A DNA stretch of 18,765 nt from Pseudobacteriovorax antillogorgiicola. GTDB taxonomy: Bacteria; Bdellovibrionota_B; Oligoflexia; Oligoflexales; RGVZ01. The stretch is from positions 1 through 18,765 of the forward strand of contig CAMDGW010000019.1 in the NCBI GenBank assembly GCA_945897695.1, in the 5' to 3' direction. Below are positions 6,779 to 14,779 of this stretch, one piece after another. The number at the start of each line of letters is the position of its first letter. The first letter of the stretch is position 1. A program made the position numbers and the translations under genes. The notes beneath the pieces were generated by a model. It did no database searches and was not told the origin of the DNA. It saw only the letters and a program-made list of their open reading frames with translations.

Positions 6779-7588
6779 CTAATTTGTTGGTAAAACAGCC
6801 CGACCAGGACTGCCCATGACGTGGTAGCCGCAGTCGACATGGAGGGTTTCGCCAGTGGTCGCTGACGCCAGGTCGCTTAGAAGGAAGCCAGTCGAGCGAC
6901 CAACCTCTTCGGCGCTGATGTTTCTTCCCATGGGCGCAATTGCTTCGTACATGGTGAGCATGTCGCCAGCACCAACCGCTGATGATGCTAATGTCTTAAC
7001 AGGTCCCGCACTTACAGCGTTTACGCGAATACCTTTTGGTCCGAGATCCCACGCAAGATATTTCGTCGCTGACTCAAGGGCCGCCTTGCAAAGACCCATA
7101 AGATTGTAACCACCCACCACACGTTCACCGCCGTAGTAAGTCATCGTTGCCATAGCGCCACCTCGTTCCATGAGAGGGGCTGCTGCGCGAGCGCAGGCGA
7201 TGAAGCTGTAACAGCTGATGTCCATTGCGTTCAGGAATCCTGCACGACTCGCATCAATTGTTGCGCACTTGATGTCATCCAAGGGGGCGTAGGCAATGGA
7301 GTGAACAAAAAAGTCGATTACGCCAAAGTGTTCACGCACTTCGTTGAAAAATCGAGTGATGTCAGAGTCATTGCTAACGTCGCAAGGTTTAACAAATTGG
7401 ATACCAAGAGGTTCTGCAACACGCATAACTCGCCGCAGCATTTTTGGCGGACCGCCTTCCTTATCTGGAAGGTGACTAAGACCAATCTCAGCTCCTTCCT
7501 TTTTAAGAAATTCAGCCACGCCAGCTGCCAGGGAGTGCTCGTTGGCAACACCCATGATAATGCCTTTTTTGCCTGTAAAAAGTCCCAT
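6779..7588 (-). CDS. fabI: Enoyl-[acyl-carrier-protein] reductase (NADH), FabI
   Basis: FabI performs the last reduction of each elongation cycle, trans-2-enoyl-ACP to acyl-ACP. The 269-residue protein begins MGLFTGKKGIIMGVANEHS, the FabI form of the cofactor loop. The catalytic region is YYGGERVVGGYNLMGLCK, with Tyr151, Tyr161 and Lys168 in the Tyr-x6-Lys arrangement characteristic of FabI. ATG 7588 is chosen because GGAGGT lies 8 bases upstream; the in-frame ATG at 7612 has no ribosome site and adds eight atypical residues. It is on the same strand as the fabG operon but separated by 246 bases holding a terminator-like hairpin. It may serve both primary fatty acid synthesis and the dedicated cluster. 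Confidence 0.94.
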   Translation of the reverse strand: MGLFTGKKGIIMGVANEHSLAAGVAEFLKKEGAEIGLSHLPDKEGGPPKMLRRVMRVAEPLGIQFVKPCDVSNDSDITRFFNEVREHFGVIDFFVHSIAYAPLDDIKCATIDASRAGFLNAMDISCYSFIACARAAAPLMERGGAMATMTYYGGERVVGGYNLMGLCKAALESATKYLAWDLGPKGIRVNAVSAGPVKTLASSAVGAGDMLTMYEAIAPMGRNISAEEVGRSTGFLLSDLASATTGETLHVDCGYHVMGSPGRAVLPTN

Positions 7589-7693
7589 ACGGACGGACCT
7601 CCGGAAACTCATCTAGAGTTGTCGATACTTGGTCTACGATTCTGGGCTACCCTATAGGATGACTGCATTGGAGACAACCGCAATTCGATTTGT

Positions 7694-7721
7694 TTTCTTA
7701 TCTATATATATAGATAAGAAA
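7694..7721. promoter_or_regulatory. Perfect 28-base palindrome upstream of fabI
   Basis: TTTCTTATCTATAT and its exact reverse complement meet without a spacer. The centre of the palindrome is about 120 bases before the fabI start codon and about 90 bases after the stop of the gene at 7798. Neither side carries a run of T of the kind needed for an intrinsic terminator, so an operator for a dimeric regulator or a cruciform-prone site is more likely. The rest of 7589-7797 shows no clear sigma-70 promoter; TTGCGG and CCTATAG on the minus strand are weak candidates. Confidence 0.45.
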
Positions 7722-7797
7722 TAGACCTTAAGTCTGAGAGCCCAGAACTGCTCATAAAATGAACTTTTAGCTGGGTTTTCGGTGATAGCGACAGCTT

Positions 7798-9039
7798 TTA
7801 GTTAACGCGAGCGATATAAAACGCCAAGGATGGAGTTGTTACATTATATTCGAAGCTTGTGTCTCCAACCTCTTTGTAGATGGAGTAATTGAAAGCAAAT
7901 CCAAACCTTGTTCCTTTTTGGGGGCCGAAGACGCATGCAAGTGTGGCACCTTTAGTTTTTTCCAGGCTCATTGACGCAGCCGAAATCGATTTTTCTACCG
8001 TATAAGCATAACTTATCGAATACGCGCTTGAAGTATTTTGCTGTCCGGCTTCAACCTCAAAGTTATAGCCAGAAGTCTTGCTCAGATCGGTCATGCCATC
8101 AGATTGCGTACTGCCGAGCGATGCGCCAGCAAACAGTGAGTCGGTTAAGCTGAGCCTCAGCGGAAAAAACCACGAATTTGTTGTCACATTCCGCTTTGTT
8201 TCAATGGTGTATTCTAAGCCTGCCTGGCCTGTGGGGCTAATATATTCCAATCCGGCGCTGTGTGTACTGGCTTCGTCCCGTGTTGTAACGAAAGTATCAA
8301 TAATGGTTGTCGATGCCACAGTCGCCTTTGACTCCTTTTTATAGAAAATTTTTTCCCACCTTGAACTCAGTCCAAGCCATAAGCCTGGCCTTACCTGAAC
8401 GCTTATAGAAGTTTTCATCGCTGGTGTGTCAGTCTTACTTTTGATTGTAGCCTGAGCGCTTTGCCCCTCAGTTGACACAATTGATCCGGAAAAAGTTAAA
8501 TTTAACCGATCGACTTCAAGTCCCAATCCCCAAGCAATTTTTTTGGAGGGTGTTTTCCCGTAGAAGCTAGTCCCTACAGACCCATATTGTGGTTTGGACT
8601 TGAGCTTTGTGGTCCCATCTGAGTCAGCTGACTTGTAATCAATTGTTCCCTGGCTAAGAGTGAGCACGGTTTCAATTAGACTTGTGTCGAACGGAGTTTC
8701 TGGAATTGATGTGATTCCTAGTCCAAACATCCAGCTGGGGCCTTTATGGTTCAACTCTGTAGCAACGGTGGTCTCATTTCTTTTTTGGGGTGTATTATTT
8801 TTATTTGGTGCATCAGTGGAGTGGCCCAATGTTACATCTTCATTGCTTGTGGGGGGAGTCTCTTCGGCGGCAGGTGAACTCTCGCTTGGAGATTCAGTTG
8901 ACGTTGAATTACTGGTTGAGGGTGTCTTACCCCGTTTTCTTTTTGATTTGATCGAAGTGTTTTGTGCATAAGCCCCATCGGCCATGATAAGTCCGATGAT
9001 CAGAGTAAGAAGGCGTATTTTCATTTTAAATTCTTTCAT
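7798..9039 (-). CDS. Exported, outer-membrane beta-barrel-like protein with S/T/P-rich N-terminal linker
   Basis: The family is not recognised. The protein of up to 413 residues has a signal peptide, KMKIRLLTLIIGLIMADGAYA followed by QN, with an AYA-type signal peptidase I site. A hydrophilic region of about 70 residues follows, very rich in Ser, Thr, Pro, Glu, Lys and Asn. From about residue 100 onward there are many short alternating polar/hydrophobic segments with Gly and aromatic residues, as in transmembrane beta-strands. The last residues, YIARVN, are not the usual terminal Phe. ATG 9039 lacks a ribosome site; ATG 9024, giving MKIRLL, has a weak AAAGA 7 bases upstream and may be the real start. 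The gene is 12 bases downstream of the metallopeptidase-barrel gene and probably co-transcribed with it. Confidence 0.65.
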   Translation of the reverse strand: MKEFKMKIRLLTLIIGLIMADGAYAQNTSIKSKRKRGKTPSTSNSTSTESPSESSPAAEETPPTSNEDVTLGHSTDAPNKNNTPQKRNETTVATELNHKGPSWMFGLGITSIPETPFDTSLIETVLTLSQGTIDYKSADSDGTTKLKSKPQYGSVGTSFYGKTPSKKIAWGLGLEVDRLNLTFSGSIVSTEGQSAQATIKSKTDTPAMKTSISVQVRPGLWLGLSSRWEKIFYKKESKATVASTTIIDTFVTTRDEASTHSAGLEYISPTGQAGLEYTIETKRNVTTNSWFFPLRLSLTDSLFAGASLGSTQSDGMTDLSKTSGYNFEVEAGQQNTSSAYSISYAYTVEKSISAASMSLEKTKGATLACVFGPQKGTRFGFAFNYSIYKEVGDTSFEYNVTTPSLAFYIARVN

Positions 9040-9051
9040 AGGGGTTGAGTT

Positions 9052-11910
9052 TTAGAAAAGTGCATCAAATCCAAACGTCCAGTATGCCTGCCAAGGCTCA
9101 TGCACAACTTGGCCAATCCCGAGTCCAACGTTGAAGTGAACCCCTTTATTGTCTAGGAATAGATCCAAGTTGTAGCCATGGGCGCTAATAAGGTCGCTTG
9201 CATCCGGGGAGTCTTTGTGTCGCCAAGCTCCGCCATAATTATAAAATCCTGATACATCGAGGCGATCCAAATAAAGTATGGCAATAAACTTATCGATGTC
9301 GTTAATGAGGGGATAGTTTGCAAGCACTTTTGCTCTTGCCTGATTTTCACCAAAAATCGGAGAGAATAAGCCGTAATCTTCTGTGATGGCAAAATTAGAC
9401 TGATTATAGCCGGCCCCTGATCCCGGTATTAGCGTTTTAAGTGGCGTATACATTTCTTGGAGGTCGCGACGTTTTGGGCCTCTGGTGCGGCTCCCTTCAA
9501 GTCCTAATTCTAGCTTGCCTTTGCCAATTTTTGTGCCCGTTGTGGCGTTTGCTGCCAAAATGTCATAATGATAAACATTGTTCATAGCAGGTGATGCGAC
9601 GCGGGATCTAATAGCTGCGCCAGCATAAATCGGATCTGTGCTGTTGGTGCCTATGGAGAAGCTTCCGTAAAGTTCATTGAGGTGACCAACTCTTCTCGCA
9701 CGACCTATATAAGGCTTCAGATGTGATCCTTTGATTCCCCAAGAGTAGTCCAACGAAATATTTTTCCAGTTTTGAGAATAGAAACCATCCAGATGCCCGC
9801 CTGCTTCCTCTAGGTAACTTGAGTATATTTGACCCTTGAAGCGCCCGTTATAAATTTGCGATCGAAAAGCAGAGGCCGACCAGGTTGGAGCAAAACGATT
9901 TGTATAAATTGTGACGTCTTGATAGGGGAATCGACTTGCAGCTCCATAGAGCATTGTCAGGCGTAGCGTATCGTTTTGTAGTTCATCCATCAACGGAACG
10001 GAGATGATACCAATTTGAGGACCGATGGGATCATCGGCTCCAATCCATGGAAACGCAAAGACCGGACGTCCTCGCCAGCGAGCTGGTCTTGACGTGGCTT
10101 TTGTTGTGGTCGACTGCTCAATGCTGGAGGAGATTTCATTTGATATTGCAGATTTCTCGTCGGCGTTTGATTTAATTTCTTCGGACCAGATGTCGGAAGC
10201 CTTCATCGCTTCACTTAGAGTGAGTGGTTTATTGGCTCGAATAGTCTCGAGAAGCGGAGACGTCCGGGTTGAAAGATGTTTGCATGGAGTTGCCGGAATA
10301 ATTTTTGAGTCTACAGGAGAAGTACCGTAACCATCAGCCGTATACATGACAACATTTGGTCGTGGATCATTTGATCCGATGATCCTGACGGGGAAATCAG
10401 CTAACTCGATTAATTCTCCGCACTGATCATTCTGCTCCAGTCTTGCAAGCTGACGGATGGATCGATCCCCAGCCAGAATCCAGCGAGACCTACCCGCAAA
10501 TGCCATGCTGAGTGGGCGTCCACCCAGGTTGGCGCTCAATGTTCGATCGGCGCCCGTAGCCAGCTGAACTTCTATAATTTCATGGTGGTCTCCTGAAACT
10601 TGCTCATGATCTTTGGCGAGCCAAATAACGGATGTTACCTTTAAGGAAGGATCTTCCTGATGGCCGAGTAGTCGCAGGTGATAAGGCATGATTGTTTTCA
10701 GCGAACATTTTATGGCCTCAGCTTTGAATGTTTCCAAAGGAGCGTGGCAGAGTTGGGCCGATTGTGTGTTTGTTTCAAGCCACCAAACTTTGGAATAGCT
10801 GATCCAGAGTCCGTCAATAAATGTTGACTTTTCTCGCTTGATCCATCGAATTTTTTTGTCTTCTTCTTTGAGTCCTACTCGGAATCTTCGATCATTTGCG
10901 CCGGCTGAAAAATCATTGACCCAGGCTCGGGTCGTTCCGTTTTTTGCCTCCAGCACTCCAACCACATCGTCAGCACTCGTCTTCTGGATGATTTTTCCAT
11001 GTTCGAATTCCCAAAACCAAGGGCTACGCAGAAGATTCTTGTGAGGGATTTGGGTGGCTAGCAAAGGAATCTTTGTACGGGATTTCCAGTAGGCCGTAGC
11101 TTCGGATTTATAGCGTTCATACAATTCTTTGCCACGCTCGTTGGTCATCATCTGCAATGAACTGTCCATGGGTAGAAAACGGTTGAAAGGTGTCAAGGCC
11201 CACGGCCAATTCCAGGGCATGGATGTAGATTTAAATTGCTTCAGAGAGTCTGGAAGTTTATTCGCATTGTGGGTTCGCAGAATCCATGCGACAAACGCTC
11301 CACTTGTTGCGTAGCCTCGATAGTTGAACGGTCCACTCGTATAAAGGCTGTGAATTCTGTCCCACGAAGGCCAATTGTTCGTGAGTGCTTGATAGCGCTC
11401 AACTCCTGCTTGCTCATCTGATCCGATGGAAACACTAATAGCCTCGGCAAGACCTTCTAGAAACCATGCTTCCATCCAAGGTAAGTGAATGATTGCTCCG
11501 GCTGGTCCAAACCAATTATCCAGATGACGGTACATCATTGAATGAGTGTATTCGTGCCAAGCTAGATCCCGCCCACCTTGACCCAGAGTTTGTAGCTCGA
11601 TTGAGTCTGTTATGAAGTTTGCAAACGAGGGGTTTTCGCTAGCAGCCGACATGTTTACAATCAGCGGAGAATCTCTTTTAACTGACAGCCATCTTTCAAG
11701 ATGGGGTTTTGCCGCTTCAAGGGACTCAAGAGTGAGCCTGGCCTCGTCAGGAGTTCGACTGTCATGGTAAATTCTGAAATTCGGAGATTCGAGTTCCATA
11801 AAACTTAAATCCCGTTGATTGTAGCCAAAACCGATAGGTAATGCTCTCGCGGTGCTCGAAAGCGTGACAGAAAAAATTAAAGAGATGCCCCAGAAAATGA
11901 TTTGATTCAC
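9052..11910 (-). CDS. Exported zinc-metallopeptidase-like / beta-propeller-like / outer-membrane barrel-like protein
   Basis: This 952-residue protein starts with a signal peptide (about 1-23, cleavage near ARA-LP). Residues 119-123 are HEYTH, and EGLAE follows at 152-156, the HExxH plus downstream Glu pattern of gluzincin zinc peptidases. Residues about 290-590 contain repeated short beta-type segments with Trp and Asp/Gly turns, compatible with a TolB/WD40-like propeller. A Ser/Thr-rich spacer at about 590-625 precedes a C-terminal region of amphipathic strands ending in FDALF; a terminal Phe is the usual outer-membrane barrel signal. I infer a peptidase domain tethered to the outer membrane. 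The start codon is GTG at 11910, with AGGA 8 bases upstream. The domain order resembles large predicted envelope proteins of predatory and myxobacterial lineages, but substrate and function are unknown. Propeller and barrel calls rest on composition only. Confidence 0.7.
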   Translation of the reverse strand: MNQIIFWGISLIFSVTLSSTARALPIGFGYNQRDLSFMELESPNFRIYHDSRTPDEARLTLESLEAAKPHLERWLSVKRDSPLIVNMSAASENPSFANFITDSIELQTLGQGGRDLAWHEYTHSMMYRHLDNWFGPAGAIIHLPWMEAWFLEGLAEAISVSIGSDEQAGVERYQALTNNWPSWDRIHSLYTSGPFNYRGYATSGAFVAWILRTHNANKLPDSLKQFKSTSMPWNWPWALTPFNRFLPMDSSLQMMTNERGKELYERYKSEATAYWKSRTKIPLLATQIPHKNLLRSPWFWEFEHGKIIQKTSADDVVGVLEAKNGTTRAWVNDFSAGANDRRFRVGLKEEDKKIRWIKREKSTFIDGLWISYSKVWWLETNTQSAQLCHAPLETFKAEAIKCSLKTIMPYHLRLLGHQEDPSLKVTSVIWLAKDHEQVSGDHHEIIEVQLATGADRTLSANLGGRPLSMAFAGRSRWILAGDRSIRQLARLEQNDQCGELIELADFPVRIIGSNDPRPNVVMYTADGYGTSPVDSKIIPATPCKHLSTRTSPLLETIRANKPLTLSEAMKASDIWSEEIKSNADEKSAISNEISSSIEQSTTTKATSRPARWRGRPVFAFPWIGADDPIGPQIGIISVPLMDELQNDTLRLTMLYGAASRFPYQDVTIYTNRFAPTWSASAFRSQIYNGRFKGQIYSSYLEEAGGHLDGFYSQNWKNISLDYSWGIKGSHLKPYIGRARRVGHLNELYGSFSIGTNSTDPIYAGAAIRSRVASPAMNNVYHYDILAANATTGTKIGKGKLELGLEGSRTRGPKRRDLQEMYTPLKTLIPGSGAGYNQSNFAITEDYGLFSPIFGENQARAKVLANYPLINDIDKFIAILYLDRLDVSGFYNYGGAWRHKDSPDASDLISAHGYNLDLFLDNKGVHFNVGLGIGQVVHEPWQAYWTFGFDALF

Positions 11911-11950
11911 TGTGGTTATCCTGCGAGGGTTAGGTTTGATTTCTCTTTAA

Positions 11951-11959
11951 ATTATATCA
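11951..11959 (-). promoter_or_regulatory. Extended -10 promoter for the metallopeptidase-barrel operon
   Basis: On the minus strand TGATATAAT carries a perfect -10 hexamer (TATAAT, 11956-11951) preceded by the TG of an extended -10 element. A CTGTCA -35-like hexamer sits 19 bases further upstream, which is wide but tolerated with an extended -10. Transcription would start near 11944, leaving a leader of roughly 33 bases before the GTG at 11910. Confidence 0.6.
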
Positions 11960-11996
11960 TGTTAGAGCCGTAATTTGACAGTCGATGTGTGCAGTT

Positions 11997-12025
11997 TTGA
12001 GCTGGTTAAGGTGCGAAGGTAGAAT
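11997..12025 (+). promoter_or_regulatory. Sigma-70-type promoter for the dihydrouridine synthase gene
   Basis: TTGAGC (11997-12002) and TAGAAT (12020-12025) are separated by exactly 17 bases, with four and five consensus matches respectively. Transcription would begin near 12032, about 68 bases before the ATG. It is divergent from the promoter at 11951-11959. A TTGACA at 11975-11980 has no good -10 partner. Confidence 0.5.
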
Positions 12026-12099
12026 CTGAATTGTGTGGATTTTTAAGCCTAGGTGGGAGAGAACTGGTCCTCGTCAGTTGTCGCCCATGAGGTATCTCG

Positions 12100-13149
12100 A
12101 TGAAGTCCCTGGGTCTTTCGTTTCCTTTTATGATCGCACCTATGGTCGGTATCAGTCATGTGGCTTTCCGTGACCTCATTCGCACCTACACGCCCCAAGG
12201 TGTCGATGCCCTCCGGTTTACCGAGATGTTATCGACTCGCAAGCTTCCGAGCGAGAGACTTCATTCGACCCGTGAGCTTAAGGTGTCTTCTGGAGAAACC
12301 CACTTTGTCCCTCAGTTGCTTGGTAACGAGGAATCTTTCATTGCTCCTAGTGTAAAAAAACTTATGGAAATCTCTCCCTGGGGATTTGACATCAATATGG
12401 GGTGTCCTCAAAGCCATGTGCTGAGGCACAACTGGGGCGTTCGATTGATGGGAGATATCAATTACGCGGCAGACGTGGTGCGCATGGTAAAGCGACATTC
12501 TCCAGTACCCGTGAGCGTCAAACTTCGAGGTGGCGCTGATAAGGATCTCGACCTCAACTATCTCAAAGATTTTACGAGTGCACTTGAGTCAGCGGGCGCA
12601 GACTGGTTAACGATTCATGCCAGGCCTAAAGCTGCAAAGCACGAAGGCCCAGCAAATTGGGACATCGTTGGAGAGGTGGCCGCGGTCCGAAAAATTCCCG
12701 TTGTGGCAAATGGAGATATTCAAACTGCAGAAGACGCCATTAGGATCATCAAAAACTATGGATGCGGTGGAGCCATGATTGCACGTGCGGCAACGGCTCG
12801 TCCTTGGATTTTTTGGCAGATCGCTGAAGATTTGGGAATCGATGCTAAACCTGATGGCCGAGAATCGGATCGTGCGCCCAGGACACCAAAGGAAGAGGCG
12901 CAAGAATTTTATCGAGCGTTTCTTCGACTGATTGATTTGGTTGAATTTTATTTTGCTGAAGGCGACGGCATCGAAGAGTATGGCCTTCAGAAGCTGCGTT
13001 TCTATGCGGCGACCGCTGCACGTTGGTTTATGTTCGGCCATTCATTTTGGCGCCTCACGACAAAGTCGAAGTCATTTGGGGAAATGCGCGAGCGCATCAG
13101 TCATTATGCTTCCACGACCGAGCAAGAGATGATTTATAGAATCTCGTGA
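12100..13149 (+). CDS. tRNA-dihydrouridine synthase (Dus family, DusB-like)
   Basis: Dus enzymes are FMN-dependent and reduce specific uridines in tRNA to dihydrouridine. The 349-residue protein has the TIM-barrel motifs in order: IAPMVGISHVAFRDL (12-26), INMGCP with the catalytic Cys, VKLRGG with the FMN-contacting Lys, TIHARP with the His, VANGDI, and MIARAATARPWIF at the phosphate-binding end, closest to the DusB version MIGRAA. The last third is helical, as in the tRNA-binding domain. GAGGT lies 6 bases before the ATG. The subfamily, and hence the tRNA position, cannot be fixed by eye: HARP and the Ala in MIARAA differ from the usual consensus. It is a single-gene unit convergent with sthA. 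Confidence 0.88.
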   Translation: MKSLGLSFPFMIAPMVGISHVAFRDLIRTYTPQGVDALRFTEMLSTRKLPSERLHSTRELKVSSGETHFVPQLLGNEESFIAPSVKKLMEISPWGFDINMGCPQSHVLRHNWGVRLMGDINYAADVVRMVKRHSPVPVSVKLRGGADKDLDLNYLKDFTSALESAGADWLTIHARPKAAKHEGPANWDIVGEVAAVRKIPVVANGDIQTAEDAIRIIKNYGCGGAMIARAATARPWIFWQIAEDLGIDAKPDGRESDRAPRTPKEEAQEFYRAFLRLIDLVEFYFAEGDGIEEYGLQKLRFYAATAARWFMFGHSFWRLTTKSKSFGEMRERISHYASTTEQEMIYRIS

Positions 13150-13170
13150 TCACCTATGTTCGAGGTCGAG

Positions 13171-14625
13171 TCAAACTTGCGGGGGAAGTAGTATTTTTCC
13201 ATCTGGATAAATTTTATTGAGTGCATTGAATGCCGCGATCCGGTAAGCCTCAGCAAGAGTTGGGTAGTTGAAAATCATGTTGATCAGATCATTGGCGACG
13301 CCGTCTTTCAGCATAAATGCGAGCCCGATGTGTACAAGATTAGCGGCATCTTCACCAACAATGTGAATTCCAAGAATTTTATGAGTTTTGCGGTCTATGA
13401 GTAATTTTAAAATGCCGTGATGATCGCCCATGATATGGCCTCTGGCCAATTCGTAGTAATAGGCGCGCCCAACAACATAGTCGACGCCTGATTCTTTCAG
13501 TTGCTCTTCCGTTGGTCCAACGCTGGAGAGTTCTGGGATGGTATAAACTCCGATAGGAAAGTGCTTGGGAAATTCGCTTTTGATTGTGGCAAAAGCATGG
13601 AGAGCACAAAACCGACCTTGCTGAGCCGATGTTGCGGCCAGTGCGGGGGGGCCAATGACGTCGCCTGCTGCGTAAATGTGCGGAATATCAGTCTGGAAGG
13701 CGTCATTGACCGCGATTATTCCGCGTTCATTGATCTTGATACCTAGTTTTTCAAGCCCCATGTTTTCTGAGTTGGAGATCCTTCCGGCCGCAAAAAATAG
13801 GACATCGGTCTCGATTTTATCATCGGTCAGTTCAACAGATACTTTGGGACCCACCGGCTTTACTGATTTGAGGTCCTGTTTAAATCGAATTTTTACCCCC
13901 ATCTCAGTCATGGCTTTTTCAAGGGACTTCACCACCTCAGCATCACAAGTAGCAAGGAGTCGGTCCCGACTGTCCACAAGAACGGTGTCGACACCTAGTG
14001 CACCAAAAATGCAGGCGTACTCGCAGCCAATCACTCCAGCGCCATAGATCAGCATGTGTTTTGGCACAGATTCAAGCTTGAGGATTTCATCACTGTCCAC
14101 GACTCGCCATCCGTCAAAAGGCACATTGGACGGGCGGCGCGGCCTTGATCCTGTCGCTATAACAAAAACTTTGGCCTTGACCGAATATGACGAGCCATCG
14201 TGCGGCGTGACTTTGATTGAGTGCGTATCTTCGAATGATGCAAAACCATTGATTATTTCAATTTTATTTTTTTCTGTGTAACGGCGAACTAAAGCCTCTT
14301 CATCAGAGGCAACCCTCTGAGCTCTTTGATAAAGTTTAGCAGTGCTTAAATCTTGAATAACTCTCTCAACCCAGCCGTTTCCTGCGTGATGTCGAATCCC
14401 GTGAATGGCCTCGAGACTTTCGCGTATTGTTTTTGATGGCAGAGTACCGGTGTGTATCCATGCACCGCCTAGACGGTCGGGAATCTTCTCAATGATACAA
14501 ACGGTCTTTTTCAATTTAGCGGCCTGTACGGCTGCTTGAATACCTGCGGGGCCGCTACCGATGACCACCATGTCATACTCAGATTTTGTCGCTTTGGATG
14601 AAATCGGTGATTTTTGTGAAAACAT
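13171..14625 (-). CDS. sthA: Soluble pyridine nucleotide transhydrogenase-type flavoprotein (SthA-like)
   Basis: The 484-residue protein has the lipoamide-dehydrogenase fold: FAD loop VIGSGPAGIQAA (21-32), NAD loop IYGAGVIGCEYA and the second FAD motif YAAGDVIGP. The C terminus is SthA-like, with YTIPELSSVG, ILGIHIVGEDAANLVHIG and FNYPTLAEAYRIAA in place of the His-Pro-Thr motif of disulfide reductases. At the redox site, GGAWIHTGTLPSK has Trp56 and Thr61 where disulfide reductases have two Cys, so no dithiol chemistry is possible. It likely moves hydride between NADPH and NAD+. ATG 14625 has GAGG 7 bases upstream; a GTG at 14667 could extend it by 14 residues but lacks a good site. It converges on the dus gene with only 21 bases between stops. 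Confidence 0.85.
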   Translation of the reverse strand: MFSQKSPISSKATKSEYDMVVIGSGPAGIQAAVQAAKLKKTVCIIEKIPDRLGGAWIHTGTLPSKTIRESLEAIHGIRHHAGNGWVERVIQDLSTAKLYQRAQRVASDEEALVRRYTEKNKIEIINGFASFEDTHSIKVTPHDGSSYSVKAKVFVIATGSRPRRPSNVPFDGWRVVDSDEILKLESVPKHMLIYGAGVIGCEYACIFGALGVDTVLVDSRDRLLATCDAEVVKSLEKAMTEMGVKIRFKQDLKSVKPVGPKVSVELTDDKIETDVLFFAAGRISNSENMGLEKLGIKINERGIIAVNDAFQTDIPHIYAAGDVIGPPALAATSAQQGRFCALHAFATIKSEFPKHFPIGVYTIPELSSVGPTEEQLKESGVDYVVGRAYYYELARGHIMGDHHGILKLLIDRKTHKILGIHIVGEDAANLVHIGLAFMLKDGVANDLINMIFNYPTLAEAYRIAAFNALNKIYPDGKILLPPQV

Positions 14626-14680
14626 GTTCAAGCCTCGGCAGAGGTGGCGGCACTCATGGTCAGTCACAGACTCTCAGGCA

Positions 14681-14711
14681 ATTATTAACGGTTTTCCAGG
14701 GTGATTGTCAC
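14681..14711 (-). promoter_or_regulatory. Weak candidate promoter for sthA
   Basis: On the minus strand GTGACA (14711-14706) and AATAAT (14686-14681) each match the consensus at five of six positions, but the 19-base spacing is wide. It lies in the 154-base divergent gap between sthA and the YciB-like gene. No convincing plus-strand promoter was found there; TTGACT at 14736 has no good -10. Confidence 0.3.
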
Positions 14712-14779
14712 TTTCTAAATTTCGGTAGTTCTCAATTGACTTTAAACGTGTCAGAATTTGACCTTCCAGGGGAGTTTGT

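Noticed and set aside
7301..7657. 118-codon plus-strand open frame overlapping the fabI start region
   Set aside because: Antisense to fabI; no conserved features and no ribosome site.
7741..7797. Possible terminator for the barrel-like gene using CCCAG and CTGGG arms
   Set aside because: The arms are only about five bases with a loop over twenty bases, and the T-run falls on the wrong strand for that gene.
12607..13041. 144-codon minus-strand open frame
   Set aside because: Lies opposite the conserved middle and C-terminal parts of the dihydrouridine synthase; no start signals.
13150..13170. Possible terminator between convergent dus and sthA
   Set aside because: The 21 bases contain no inverted repeat or T-run; termination must use sites inside the genes or Rho.
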